DNA from: Subdoligranulum variabile
GTDB taxonomy: Bacteria > Bacillota > Clostridia > Oscillospirales > Ruminococcaceae
Reading direction: 5' to 3'
DNA length: 42,982 nucleotides
Assembly (NCBI GenBank): GCA_004552305.1
Contig: SFOX01000010.1
Location: 1 to 42,982, forward strand
Shown here: one piece after another, positions 1 through 7,846 of the stretch
How the letters are laid out: every line of letters starts with the position of its first letter
Numbering within the stretch: the first letter of the stretch is position 1
Notes under the pieces: generated by a model
Database searches by the model: none
Seen by the model: the letters and a program-made list of their open reading frames with translations, nothing else
What the model was told of the DNA's origin: nothing
Position numbers and translations under genes: made by a program

Positions 1-138
1 AAGCAGGGGCAGCGGTCGCAGAGTGCGAGGGGCTTTTGTCCCCGAAGCACGATGCGGGTACCGCAACCCGACATTATCGAGCATTTTGGCAACGCAGATA
101 CCGTGCCGCAGCCGCCGGAGCGGTGCTTAAGTCGTTAG
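1..138 (+). CDS. Possible 3' end of an upstream gene (partial)
   Basis: An open frame enters from the left edge in frame 1 and stops at TAG 136-138. Its codons are mostly G/C at the third position, like the real genes here, and a terminator follows 37 bases later. The other two forward frames are also open for part of this stretch, so the frame is uncertain. The peptide is not recognisable. It could instead be part of a structured RNA; I saw no tmRNA, RNase P or SRP signature. Confidence 0.25.
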   Translation, partial: KQGQRSQSARGFCPRSTMRVPQPDIIEHFGNADTVPQPPERCLSR

Positions 139-174
139 GCGGGAATTGTGCGGTGTTGCCTAAGAAAAAAGTTT

Positions 175-206
175 GCAGCGCCCTCTTGCACGGGAGCGCT
201 GCTTTT
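175..206 (+). terminator. Intrinsic terminator upstream of queT
   Basis: A GCAGCGC/GCGCTGC stem (175-181 with 196-202) is extended by two further pairs and followed by TTTT. It would end whatever transcript enters from the left. The queT promoter lies inside it. Confidence 0.7.
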
Positions 207-214
207 GTTATAAT
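186..214 (+). promoter_or_regulatory. Promoter for the queT leader
   Basis: The -35 box TTGCAC (186-191) and -10 box TATAAT (209-214) are separated by 17 bases, with an extended TG at 206-207. The predicted start near 221 gives a leader of about 110 bases, which the riboswitch fills. Confidence 0.65.
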
Positions 215-225
215 AAGAGTTTGTT

Positions 226-324
226 GAGCAACTTAGGATTTTAGGCTCCGCCGCGCTTTGGGTGCGGCGCAAACCGACGCGAGGCTGGCGGTCTTGCGTG
301 CGGTCAAAATCTATTCCGCCGGAG
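226..324 (+). promoter_or_regulatory. preQ1-III riboswitch
   Basis: The leader matches the preQ1 class III aptamer known from Faecalibacterium-type queT leaders. It has a 5' stem GAGC (226-229) with GCTC (245-248) enclosing ACTTAGGATTTTAG, then a hairpin GCCGCGC/GTGCGGC (250-256 with 262-268), then CAAACC. A further stem ACGCGAG/CTTGCGT (277-283 with 293-299) has a loop with GGCGG (287-291), which can pair with CCGCC (316-320). That last strand abuts the ribosome site GGAG (321-324). Ligand binding would be expected to limit queT translation when prequeuosine-1 is plentiful. The match rests on remembered consensus blocks, not a covariance search. Confidence 0.85.
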
Positions 325-330
325 TATTGT

Positions 331-855
331 ATGAAAACAAATCAACTGTCCGTCGCACGGCTGGTGCGCTGCGCCGTAATTGCTGCTGTGTATGTCGTGC
401 TGTGTCTGGCTTTGGCACCGTTCAGCTATGGCGCTGTGCAGGTGCGCATTGCCGAAGCCCTTTGCCTGCTGCCTGTCTTTGGTGCCGAGTATATCGTCGG
501 CGTTACGCTGGGCTGCTTTTTGGCAAATTTGCTGGGTTCCACGGTCATCGACGCAGTGTTTGGCACGCTGGCTACCCTGCTGGCTTGCTTGGTTACCTAC
601 AAGCTGCGCAATGTGCGCGTGAAGGGGCTGGCGATCCCGGCATCGCTGCCGCCCGTTGTTTTTAATATGCTGATCGTCGGAGCGTTTGAGATTACCTTCT
701 TTTTCTCCGATACGGCACCCACGGCGGCGCTGGCTGCCTTCAATGCCGTGGCAGTGGGCATCGGGGAAATCATCAGCTGCACGATTGTGGGCGTTGCTCT
801 GGTCAAGCTGGTGGAATCCAACGAAGGCTTGAAACGCATCTTTACAGAAAAATAA
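331..855 (+). CDS. queT: QueT-family queuosine precursor transporter
   Basis: A 174-residue integral membrane protein of the QueT family, the substrate-binding S component type used with energy-coupling factor (ECF) transporters for queuosine precursors such as preQ1. Most of the chain is hydrophobic, with about five or six membrane segments and a short charged C-terminus. The ATG at 331 is chosen over an in-frame upstream start at 262 because GGAG lies six bases before it and because the riboswitch occupies the upstream sequence. The preQ1-III leader supports the substrate. The shared ECF energising module is not in this window. A queH gene at 15,682-16,299 fits salvage of queuosine precursors. 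Confidence 0.88.
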   Translation: MKTNQLSVARLVRCAVIAAVYVVLCLALAPFSYGAVQVRIAEALCLLPVFGAEYIVGVTLGCFLANLLGSTVIDAVFGTLATLLACLVTYKLRNVRVKGLAIPASLPPVVFNMLIVGAFEITFFFSDTAPTAALAAFNAVAVGIGEIISCTIVGVALVKLVESNEGLKRIFTEK

Positions 856-867
856 GAGGTTACTTCT

Positions 868-1524
868 ATGCGCCCGGAACTGATTTTGTGGGATTGGAAC
901 GGTACTTTGCTGGATGATGTGGACCTGTGCCAAGACGCGCTCAACCGTCTTTTGGCAAGGTTCGGCTATCCGCAGCAGTACACCCGCGAGCAGTACCGGG
1001 CGGTTTTTGGTTTTCCGATCGAGGACTATTACCGCCGTGCCGGGTTTGATTTTGCCCGCCACAGCTTTGCCGAGCTGGCGGAAAGCTATATGCAGGATTA
1101 TATCCCCGCCAGCGAAAGCTGCCCCTTGGCGGACGGCGCCCTGTATGCGCTGGAAGCGTTTCGCACCGCAGGGGTGCGGCAGGTGATCTTATCCGCCAGC
1201 CCGGTGACCACGCTGGAACGGCAGGTGCGGGAGCGAAACGTCCTGCCCTATTTTGACCGCCTACTGGGGCTGGGCGATATTTACGCCAAGAGCAAGGTCG
1301 AGGTCGGGCTTTCCTTTATGCGCGAAAGCGGCGCGGATGCCGCCAAGACCGTGATGATCGGGGACTCGGTACACGACTTTGAGGTGGCACAGGCGCTGGG
1401 CGTGCCGTGTGTGCTGCAAAGCGCCGGGCATCAGCCGCCCGAAACGCTGCGCACCACCGGCGCACCGGTTTTGCCGGGGCTGCGGCAGGCTGCTGACTGG
1501 ATTTTGCAGGAAAAAGAAAAATAA
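868..1524 (+). CDS. HAD-family hydrolase, phosphoglycolate phosphatase-like
   Basis: A 218-residue haloacid dehalogenase-superfamily phosphatase. Motif I is DWNGT near residues 8-12 with the nucleophile aspartate, motif II is the serine of LSAS near 109, and motif III/IV is MIGDSVHDFEVA near 159-170. The helical cap after motif I is of the subclass IA type seen in Pgp/Gph proteins. The true substrate cannot be read from sequence; phosphoglycolate or a nucleotide is plausible. It starts 12 bases after queT behind AGAGG and is probably co-transcribed with it, although no functional link to queuosine is evident. Confidence 0.8.
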   Translation: MRPELILWDWNGTLLDDVDLCQDALNRLLARFGYPQQYTREQYRAVFGFPIEDYYRRAGFDFARHSFAELAESYMQDYIPASESCPLADGALYALEAFRTAGVRQVILSASPVTTLERQVRERNVLPYFDRLLGLGDIYAKSKVEVGLSFMRESGADAAKTVMIGDSVHDFEVAQALGVPCVLQSAGHQPPETLRTTGAPVLPGLRQAADWILQEKEK

Positions 1525-1548
1525 TTTTGCATTGCACCCGCACAGGAT

Positions 1549-1578
1549 TTGACAGCATACCCCGTGCAGGTGTATTAT
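1549..1578 (+). promoter_or_regulatory. secA promoter
   Basis: TTGACA (1549-1554) and TATTAT (1573-1578) are separated by 18 bases. They lie in the 119-base gap before secA, and a GGGGA ribosome site precedes the ATG at 1644. Confidence 0.6.
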
Positions 1579-1643
1579 ATTATGGTATGCAAGTGTAAAT
1601 TAAGCCCCCGGAAACGGGTGGCGGAAAATACAGGGGATCATTT

Positions 1644-4514
1644 ATGTCTTTTTTTGAAAAACTGTTTGGTACCTTTTCCGACAAGGAGCTGAAACGCATT
1701 GCCCCGTTGAAGGACAAGGTTTTGGCTTTGGAGCCTGAGATGCAGAAGCTGTCCGACGATGAGCTGAAAGCCAAGACCGCCGAGTTTAAGGAGCGTCTGG
1801 CAAAGGGCGAAACGCTGGATGACCTGCTGCCCGAGGCTTTTGCCGTTTGCCGTGAGGCGGACTGGCGTGTGCTGGGTATGAAACCCTACCCCGTGCAGAT
1901 CATCGGCGGCATTGTGCTGCACCGCGCCTGCATTGCCGAGATGCAGACCGGTGAAGGCAAGACGCTGGTGGCGACCATGCCCGTGTACCTGAACGCCCTG
2001 ACCGGACGCGGTGTACACGTTGTCACCGTCAACGACTATCTGGCGCGCCGCGACAGTGAATGGATGGGCAAGGTGTACCGTTTTCTGGGGCTGAGTGTGG
2101 GTCTGGTGGTTCACGGTGTTGAGTCCACCGACCGCAAAAAAGCGTATGAAGCGGATGTTACCTACGGCACCAACAACGAGTTCGGCTTTGATTACCTGCG
2201 CGACAATATGGTGGTGTACAAGGCCAATATGGTGCAGCGCGGTCATGCCTTTGCCATCGTGGACGAGGTGGACTCCATCCTGATCGACGAAGCGCGTACC
2301 CCCTTAATCATCAGCGGCAAGGGCGAGGATTCCAGCGCTATGTACAAGCGTGCGGACGACTTTGCCAAAACTTTGAAAAAGAGCGTCATCGTAGAGCTGG
2401 ACGACAAGATCTCTGCCGAGGAACAGGCGGACGGCGACTACGTTGTGGACGAAAAGCGCAAGACCGCCACCCTGACCGAGAGCGGCGTGCAGAAGGCGGA
2501 AGCGTTCTTCGGCGTGGAAAACCTGGCGGATGCCGACAATATGTCGCTGCGCCATTACATTGACGGCGCCATCAAGGCGCGCGGCGTTATGCACCGCGAT
2601 ATTGACTACATCGTCAAGGACGGCGAGGTCATCATCGTGGATGAGTTCACCGGTCGTTTGATGTACGGACGCCGCTTTAACGAGGGTCTGCATCAGGCCA
2701 TTGAGGCAAAAGAGGGCGTGACCGTTGCCGCCGAGAGCAAGACACTGGCGACCGTCACCTTCCAGAATTATTTCCGTATGTACGACAAGCTGTCCGGTAT
2801 GACCGGCACGGCATCCACCGAGGCGGACGAATTCAGCGAGATTTACGGCTTGCAGATCGTCAGCATCCCCACCAACAAGCCCAAGGCGCGCAAGGACCTG
2901 CCCGACAGTGTGTACAAGACCGTGAACGGCAAGTACAACGCCGTGATTGACCAAGTGGCAGAGTGCCACGCCAAGGGTCAGCCGGTGCTGGTCGGTACCG
3001 TCAGCGTGGAAAAGAGCGAGGCATTGTCCAAGCTGCTGAAAAAGCGCGGCATTGAGCATAATGTGCTGAACGCCAAGCAGCACGAGCGCGAGGCGGAAAT
3101 CGTTGCGCAGGCCGGCAAGCAGGGCGCTGTGACCATTGCTACCAATATGGCAGGTCGTGGTACGGATATTATGCTGGGCGGCAACGTATCGTATATGGCG
3201 AAGGCGGCGCTGCGCAAGGAGCTGGCGCACGACCTGACGCAGGAATTTGCCGCCGTTAAGGACGAATATGAACACGCCAAGGCGCGTGCCAAGGCTGCCG
3301 GCACCGAGCTGCCCACCCCGCCGGAGTTGGATATGGATGCCAAGCTGGAGCGTTTGCTTGCCGAATGTGACGGTCACGCCGACACCGAGGATACCGAAAT
3401 TCTGCACGCACGCCGCCGCTTTGACGAGCTGTGCGCCGAGTATGAGCCGGAAATCAAGCGTGAGGCGGCTGCTGTGCGCGAGGCGGGCGGCCTGTTTATC
3501 ATCGGTACCGAGCGCCACGAGAGCCGCCGTATCGACAACCAGCTGCGCGGTCGTGCCGGACGTCAGGGCGACCCCGGTGCTTCCCGCTTCTTCCTGAGCC
3601 TTGAGGACGATCTGATGCGCATTTTCGGCGGCGAGCGTGTGCAGGGCTTGATGGATACCTTGGGTCTGGAAGAAGATATGCCCATTGAAAACAAGCTGAT
3701 CACCAACACCATCGAGAGCGCCCAGAAAAAGCTGGAAGCCTCCAACTTTGCCATCCGTAAACAGGTGCTGCAGTACGATGATGTTATGAACCAGCAGCGC
3801 GAAATCATCTACAAGCAGCGCCAGATGGTGCTGGACGGCGAGGATATCAGCGGCAAGCTGCACGAGATGATGCGCCAGTCCATTGACGATGCCTGCGGCA
3901 ACTACCTGAACGGCGAAACCCCCGACGATTGGGATTTTGCCGGTCTGCGCCGCCACTTTATGAACTGGCTGTGCCTGCCCAGCGACTTTAACTATACCAC
4001 CGAGCAGCTGAACGACATCACCCGTGAGGGCATTGCCGACGAGCTGTACAAGCGCGGTATGGAAATTCTTTCCGCCAAGGAGAGCAAGTACGGCGCTGCC
4101 ACCATGCGCGAGCTGGAACGCATCTGCCTGCTGCGCAATGTGGATTCCAAGTGGATGGAGCATATCGACAATATGGATCAGCTCAAGCAGGGCATGGGTC
4201 TGCGCGGCTACGGTCAGCACGATCCCGTGGTAGAATACCGCCTGGAAGGCTTTGCCATGTTTGACGAGATGATCGCCTCCATCCGGGAGGATGCTGTGCA
4301 TATGCTGCTGACCATTGAGGTGCGCCAGCAGAACGCTGAACCCAAGCGCGAGCAGGTGGCAAAGCCCACCGGCGAGGGTGCGCCCACCCAGCCCGATGCC
4401 AAGGGTGCCGCCCCCGTGCGCGTGACCAAGATCGGACGCAACGATCCCTGCCCCTGCGGCAGCGGTCTGAAGTGGAAGAAATGCACCTGCAAAGAGTATC
4501 ACCCTGACCTGTAA
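1644..4514 (+). CDS. secA: Preprotein translocase ATPase SecA
   Basis: A 956-residue SecA, the cytoplasmic motor that drives unfolded preproteins through SecYEG. Walker A is QTGEGKT near residues 101-107; the DEAD-type box VDEVDSILIDEA is near 207-218; MAGRGTDI and the HESRRIDNQLRGRAGRQGD block of the second motor domain are present; the helical wing and scaffold follow. It is longer than the Bacillus protein (about 840). Much of the excess is a charged helical insertion between MAGRGTDIMLGGN and GGLFIIGTER (window bases about 3,190-3,480). The C-terminal zinc finger reads CPCGSG...KKCTC, so the usual final Cys-His pair is Cys-Thr-Cys, with a His five residues further on. Own promoter and terminator suggest a single-gene unit. 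Confidence 0.97.
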   Translation: MSFFEKLFGTFSDKELKRIAPLKDKVLALEPEMQKLSDDELKAKTAEFKERLAKGETLDDLLPEAFAVCREADWRVLGMKPYPVQIIGGIVLHRACIAEMQTGEGKTLVATMPVYLNALTGRGVHVVTVNDYLARRDSEWMGKVYRFLGLSVGLVVHGVESTDRKKAYEADVTYGTNNEFGFDYLRDNMVVYKANMVQRGHAFAIVDEVDSILIDEARTPLIISGKGEDSSAMYKRADDFAKTLKKSVIVELDDKISAEEQADGDYVVDEKRKTATLTESGVQKAEAFFGVENLADADNMSLRHYIDGAIKARGVMHRDIDYIVKDGEVIIVDEFTGRLMYGRRFNEGLHQAIEAKEGVTVAAESKTLATVTFQNYFRMYDKLSGMTGTASTEADEFSEIYGLQIVSIPTNKPKARKDLPDSVYKTVNGKYNAVIDQVAECHAKGQPVLVGTVSVEKSEALSKLLKKRGIEHNVLNAKQHEREAEIVAQAGKQGAVTIATNMAGRGTDIMLGGNVSYMAKAALRKELAHDLTQEFAAVKDEYEHAKARAKAAGTELPTPPELDMDAKLERLLAECDGHADTEDTEILHARRRFDELCAEYEPEIKREAAAVREAGGLFIIGTERHESRRIDNQLRGRAGRQGDPGASRFFLSLEDDLMRIFGGERVQGLMDTLGLEEDMPIENKLITNTIESAQKKLEASNFAIRKQVLQYDDVMNQQREIIYKQRQMVLDGEDISGKLHEMMRQSIDDACGNYLNGETPDDWDFAGLRRHFMNWLCLPSDFNYTTEQLNDITREGIADELYKRGMEILSAKESKYGAATMRELERICLLRNVDSKWMEHIDNMDQLKQGMGLRGYGQHDPVVEYRLEGFAMFDEMIASIREDAVHMLLTIEVRQQNAEPKREQVAKPTGEGAPTQPDAKGAAPVRVTKIGRNDPCPCGSGLKWKKCTCKEYHPDL

Positions 4515-4524
4515 AACACCCACA

Positions 4525-4551
4525 GCGCCGCCCGAACAGGCGGCGCTTTTT
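4525..4551 (+). terminator. secA terminator
   Basis: A perfect GCGCCGCC/GGCGGCGC stem (4525-4532 with 4539-4546) has a six-base loop and is followed by TTTTT, ten bases after the secA stop codon. Confidence 0.9.
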
Positions 4552-4574
4552 GCAAAGGAAACGAGGTATTTTGA

Positions 4575-4982
4575 ATGAAAGCACATATTGTACGCGAACC
4601 CCGCTGCGTCCTGTTATGGCGCGTGGGTGCCGATACCCCCGGCTATGATGCCCTGCAGCGTATCGCCCGTGCCAACAAGGTGCGACTGCGCTGCGTGGCG
4701 GACGGCGATCTGGGCGCGCTTGTGGGGGATTTGTGCGCAGGACGCCCTACACCGGACTGCGCACCACTGCTTGCCGTACCCGACACCCCGGCGCTGATCC
4801 TCAGCGGGATGCGCCACGACAACGGGGAGCTTTCCGCCTTTTTGGACACCTTAAAAACGGCGGGCTTTGCCGTGCCGGTGCGCTGTATGGTGACCCCCAC
4901 CAACAAAAGCTGGACGCTGGCACAGCTGCTGATGGAGCTTGCCCGCGAGCATGAAGCCGTAACCGGAAAGGCGGAGCCATGA
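4575..4982 (+). CDS. DUF3783-type protein of unknown function
   Basis: A 135-residue soluble protein resembling the DUF3783 family of Firmicutes. The central and C-terminal part (alternating strands and helices, with the NKSWTL block near residues 113-118) is the recognisable portion. No catalytic motif is evident and the function is unknown. It starts behind GAGG and overlaps apbE by four bases (ATGA at 4979-4982), so the two are translationally coupled. This hints at a role around flavin transfer or redox, but that is inference. Confidence 0.65.
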   Translation: MKAHIVREPRCVLLWRVGADTPGYDALQRIARANKVRLRCVADGDLGALVGDLCAGRPTPDCAPLLAVPDTPALILSGMRHDNGELSAFLDTLKTAGFAVPVRCMVTPTNKSWTLAQLLMELAREHEAVTGKAEP

Positions 4983-6010
4983 CACGCCGCGGGCTTGCCG
5001 CCGTGCTTGCCATCTGCCTGCTGCCGCTGACCGCCTGCGCCCCACAGAAAAAAATGTACACGGCAACGTGGTTTGATGTGTTCGACACCGTGACTACCGT
5101 GCAGGGCTATGCAGCAAGCGAGCAGGAATGGAACGAGCAGGCGGATGCCCTGCACGCGGACCTTTTGCACCTGCACAAGCAGCTGGATATCTACAACGCC
5201 TACGACGGCGCGACCAACCTGTATACCGTCAACCGCTGCGCTGCCGATGCCCCTGTGCAGGTGGAGCCGGAGCTGTTTGATTTTTTGCAGTGGGCGTGCA
5301 AGGATGTGTACACCGCCACCCATGGCGCGGTGAATCCCGCCGCCGGGGCGGTGCTGCGCCTGTGGCACGACGCCCGCGAAAGTGATTCCCCTGCCCCGCC
5401 CGCGCAAGCTGCCATTGACGAAGCCCTGCAGCACTGTGATGCCGATACTCTCTTGCTGGACGCCGAAAACCATACGGTATATTTTGCCGATGCGGCGATG
5501 CAGCTGGACGTGGGCGCGGTGGCAAAGGGCTATGCCGCCGTGCAGGTCGGGCAAAAGGCTGCGCAGCGCGGGCTGGACAGCGCCCTGCTGAATGTCGGCG
5601 GCAATGTGTATATCATCGGCGACAAGCCGGATGGCAGCGCATGGCGGGTGGGTGTGGAAAACCCGTGGGGCGACAGCCCGCAGTACCTGCAAACCGTCGA
5701 GCTGCACAAGGGGGATTCGCTGATCGTCAGTGGAGATTACCAGCGCTATTTTACCTACAACGGCGTGCGCTATGCGCATCTGATCGATTTGACCACCGGC
5801 TGGCCGGCGACCTATTACAGCAGCACGGCGGTGTATACCCACCCCGATACCGGCTGGGGCGATGCCTGGTCCACGGCGCTGTTCTGCCTGCCGACCGAGC
5901 CAAGCGAGGCATTGGCGGAGCAACACGCCGACACTATGGGGGCGCTTTGGATGTACGCGGACGGCACGCTGCGGCAAAGCAGCGGCTGGACGGGAAAGAA
6001 CGCACGATAA
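4979..6010 (+). CDS. apbE: FAD:protein FMN transferase, lipoprotein
   Basis: A 343-residue ApbE/Ftp-family protein that attaches FMN covalently to threonine in target proteins, using FAD. The N-terminus is a lipoprotein signal with lipobox LTAC, so Cys20 would be lipidated and the enzyme would face outside the membrane. Family blocks are the LDVGAVAKGYA flavin-site motif near residues 177-187, LNVGGNVYIIG near 202-212, and the metal-site DAWSTALF motif near 296-303. Typical targets are Rnf or Nqr subunits and extracellular flavoprotein reductases, none of which is in this window. It is coupled to the DUF3783 gene. Confidence 0.93.
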   Translation: MTRRGLAAVLAICLLPLTACAPQKKMYTATWFDVFDTVTTVQGYAASEQEWNEQADALHADLLHLHKQLDIYNAYDGATNLYTVNRCAADAPVQVEPELFDFLQWACKDVYTATHGAVNPAAGAVLRLWHDARESDSPAPPAQAAIDEALQHCDADTLLLDAENHTVYFADAAMQLDVGAVAKGYAAVQVGQKAAQRGLDSALLNVGGNVYIIGDKPDGSAWRVGVENPWGDSPQYLQTVELHKGDSLIVSGDYQRYFTYNGVRYAHLIDLTTGWPATYYSSTAVYTHPDTGWGDAWSTALFCLPTEPSEALAEQHADTMGALWMYADGTLRQSSGWTGKNAR

Positions 6011-6018
6011 AAGAAAGA

Positions 6019-6056
6019 AGCCGGGAACCTTTTTGGCAAGGTTCCCGGCTCTTTTT
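6019..6056. terminator. Bidirectional terminator between apbE and the ABC transporter
   Basis: AGCCGGGAACCT (6019-6030) pairs with AGGTTCCCGGCT (6039-6050). T-rich tracts follow on the + side and A-rich sequence lies on the other side, so it can serve the two convergent transcripts. Confidence 0.85.
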
Positions 6057-6864
6057 ATTGCGTTTCGGTACTTAGCAGGATACGGTCATTGTCCAGCGCG
6101 TGACCGACATTTTCGGCAAAGCGCTGCAGCAGACCGTCCACCGTGGTATGCGCACGTTCTTCCCCGGCGATATCCAGCACGATGCGTCCGTGATCCATCA
6201 TCAGCGTGCGGTTGCCCAGCGTCAGGGCATCGCGCATATTGTGGGTGATCATCAGGCAGGTGATGTGGTTTTCTGCCACGATTTTTTTCGTCAGCTCCAG
6301 CACCTTGTCGGCGGTGGCAGGATCCAGCGCGGCGGTGTGTTCGTCCAGCAGCAGCAGTTTGGGGGTGACGAGCGTTGCCATCAAAAGGGTCAGCGCCTGA
6401 CGCTGCCCGCCCGAAAGCAGACCGACCGGCTGTTTCATACGATCTTCCAGCCCCAGCCCCAGCGCCGAGAGTTTTTCGGCAAAAAGCTGGCGGTCGGCGC
6501 GGGAAATGCGGGAAAACGTGCTGGTGCGGTGCGACGCGCGCAGGTAGGCAAGCGCCAGATTTTCCTCAATGGTCATATGGGGCGCGGTGCCGCGCAAAGG
6601 GTCTTGGAACATTCGCCCCACCTGCTTGGAACGGCGATAATCCGGCAAAAAGGTAATGTTCTGCCCGTCCAGCGTGATATGCCCGGCATCGGCGATAAAT
6701 TCGCCCGCAATGGCATTGAACAAGGTGGATTTGCCCGCGCCGTTGGAGCCGACGATGGTGGCAAAATCGCCCGGTTCCAGGTGCAGATTGACGTGATCCA
6801 GCGCCAGCTTTTCGTTGACGGTGCCGGGGTTAAAGGTCTTGCTTACGTTTTGCAGCTCAAGCAT
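6055..6864 (-). CDS. ABC transporter ATP-binding protein, TrpZ-like
   Basis: A 269-residue ATPase of an importer in the TrpXYZ-like group. Walker A is GSNGAGKST near residues 39-47; the signature LSGGQRQA is near 149-156; Walker B is LLLLDEHTAALD near 171-182; the switch histidine is in MITHN near 208. The start at 6864 is preferred over an ATG nine bases upstream, because AAGGAGG lies nine bases before it and directly abuts the upstream ATG. It overlaps the permease gene end, so translation is coupled. It should energise uptake through the adjacent permease. Confidence 0.9.
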   Translation of the reverse strand: MLELQNVSKTFNPGTVNEKLALDHVNLHLEPGDFATIVGSNGAGKSTLFNAIAGEFIADAGHITLDGQNITFLPDYRRSKQVGRMFQDPLRGTAPHMTIEENLALAYLRASHRTSTFSRISRADRQLFAEKLSALGLGLEDRMKQPVGLLSGGQRQALTLLMATLVTPKLLLLDEHTAALDPATADKVLELTKKIVAENHITCLMITHNMRDALTLGNRTLMMDHGRIVLDIAGEERAHTTVDGLLQRFAENVGHALDNDRILLSTETQ

Positions 6865-7774
6865 GGCGGGCATCCTCCTTGCGGTTTTTGGCGCGGCGGC
6901 GGTTCAGGGCTGCCTTGTCGCGCAGTGCCGGGGCGGCGATCGCCAGCGCCACGATGACGGCGGAAATCAGCTTTAAACATTCAGATGGCACGTTGGCACG
7001 CAGCGCCAGTGCGATAATAAAGCGGTAGATGACGCTGCCCGCCACAGCCGCCAGCGCCTTGGTCCACATACTGCCGCGGCTGAACAGCGTTTCGCCGATG
7101 ATCAGCGAGGCAAGCCCGATGACTACCATACCGGTGCCAAGATTGATATCTGCCGAGCGCTGGTACTGTGCCAGCACAGCGCCGGACAGCGCGGTCATGG
7201 CGTTGGCAATGCACAGCCCCACCGTGATGGTGAACGCCGTGTTGATGGAGGAGGCGCGCACCATATCGGGGTTGTCGCCTGTGGCGCGGATGGAAAGCCC
7301 CAGCCGCGTGCCAAGGAAGAAAATCAGCAATGCGCAGACCGCTACCGTGATGACCGCCGCCACGACCAGCTTATAGGGAAAGCCCTCCCCTGCCAGCGCC
7401 TGCACGGTGGTGAAAACAGTTTGGGTTTTCAGCATAGGAACGTTGGAGGAAAAGCCCATCACGGCAAGGTTTACGGTGTACAGCCCGGTGTTGGTCACAA
7501 TGCCCGCCAAAATGGAGGGTACGCCCAGCTTGGTTTGCAAAAAGGCGGTGACAAAACCGGCGGCAGCGCCCGCCAGCATCGCCAGCGGCAGCCCCAGAAA
7601 GGGGTTCCCCGCCACGGCGGCAGTGGCGGAAACGGCGCAGCCTAAGGTAAAGGCACCGTCAGTGGTCATATCGGCGATGTTGAGGATGCGAAAACTCAAA
7701 AACAACGCCATAGCGACCAAAGCGTAAATAAAACCCAGCTCCAGCGCGCTGAGGACTGTGGCAGCGGTAAACAT
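6857..7774 (-). CDS. ABC transporter permease, TrpY-like
   Basis: A 305-residue permease of the branched-chain/TrpY type (BPD_transp_2-like fold) with eight or nine hydrophobic segments. An ADMTTDGAFTLG block near residues 34-45 is typical of permeases paired with ABC_sub_bind lipoproteins. It would form the membrane channel of the importer with the ATPase and the binding protein. AGGAAGG lies nine bases before the ATG. The 72-base gap from the binding-protein gene holds no terminator. Confidence 0.9.
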   Translation of the reverse strand: MFTAATVLSALELGFIYALVAMALFLSFRILNIADMTTDGAFTLGCAVSATAAVAGNPFLGLPLAMLAGAAAGFVTAFLQTKLGVPSILAGIVTNTGLYTVNLAVMGFSSNVPMLKTQTVFTTVQALAGEGFPYKLVVAAVITVAVCALLIFFLGTRLGLSIRATGDNPDMVRASSINTAFTITVGLCIANAMTALSGAVLAQYQRSADINLGTGMVVIGLASLIIGETLFSRGSMWTKALAAVAGSVIYRFIIALALRANVPSECLKLISAVIVALAIAAPALRDKAALNRRRAKNRKEDARHA

Positions 7775-7846
7775 ACAGGGACATCCTTCCTATGGTGTGA
7801 TATGACAAACAGATAAGGGGCAGCTGCCCCTTATCCGTCGGCGGGG

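Noticed and set aside
36..227. 63-codon frame at the left edge
   Set aside because: It runs through the terminator and into the queT promoter, so it is not likely to be a real gene.
2304..4586. Very long open frame on the minus strand opposite secA
   Set aside because: It is an artefact of biased codon use: the opposite strand encodes a full-length SecA with all motifs, and the minus product is low-complexity His/Leu/Gly/Val-rich with no family.
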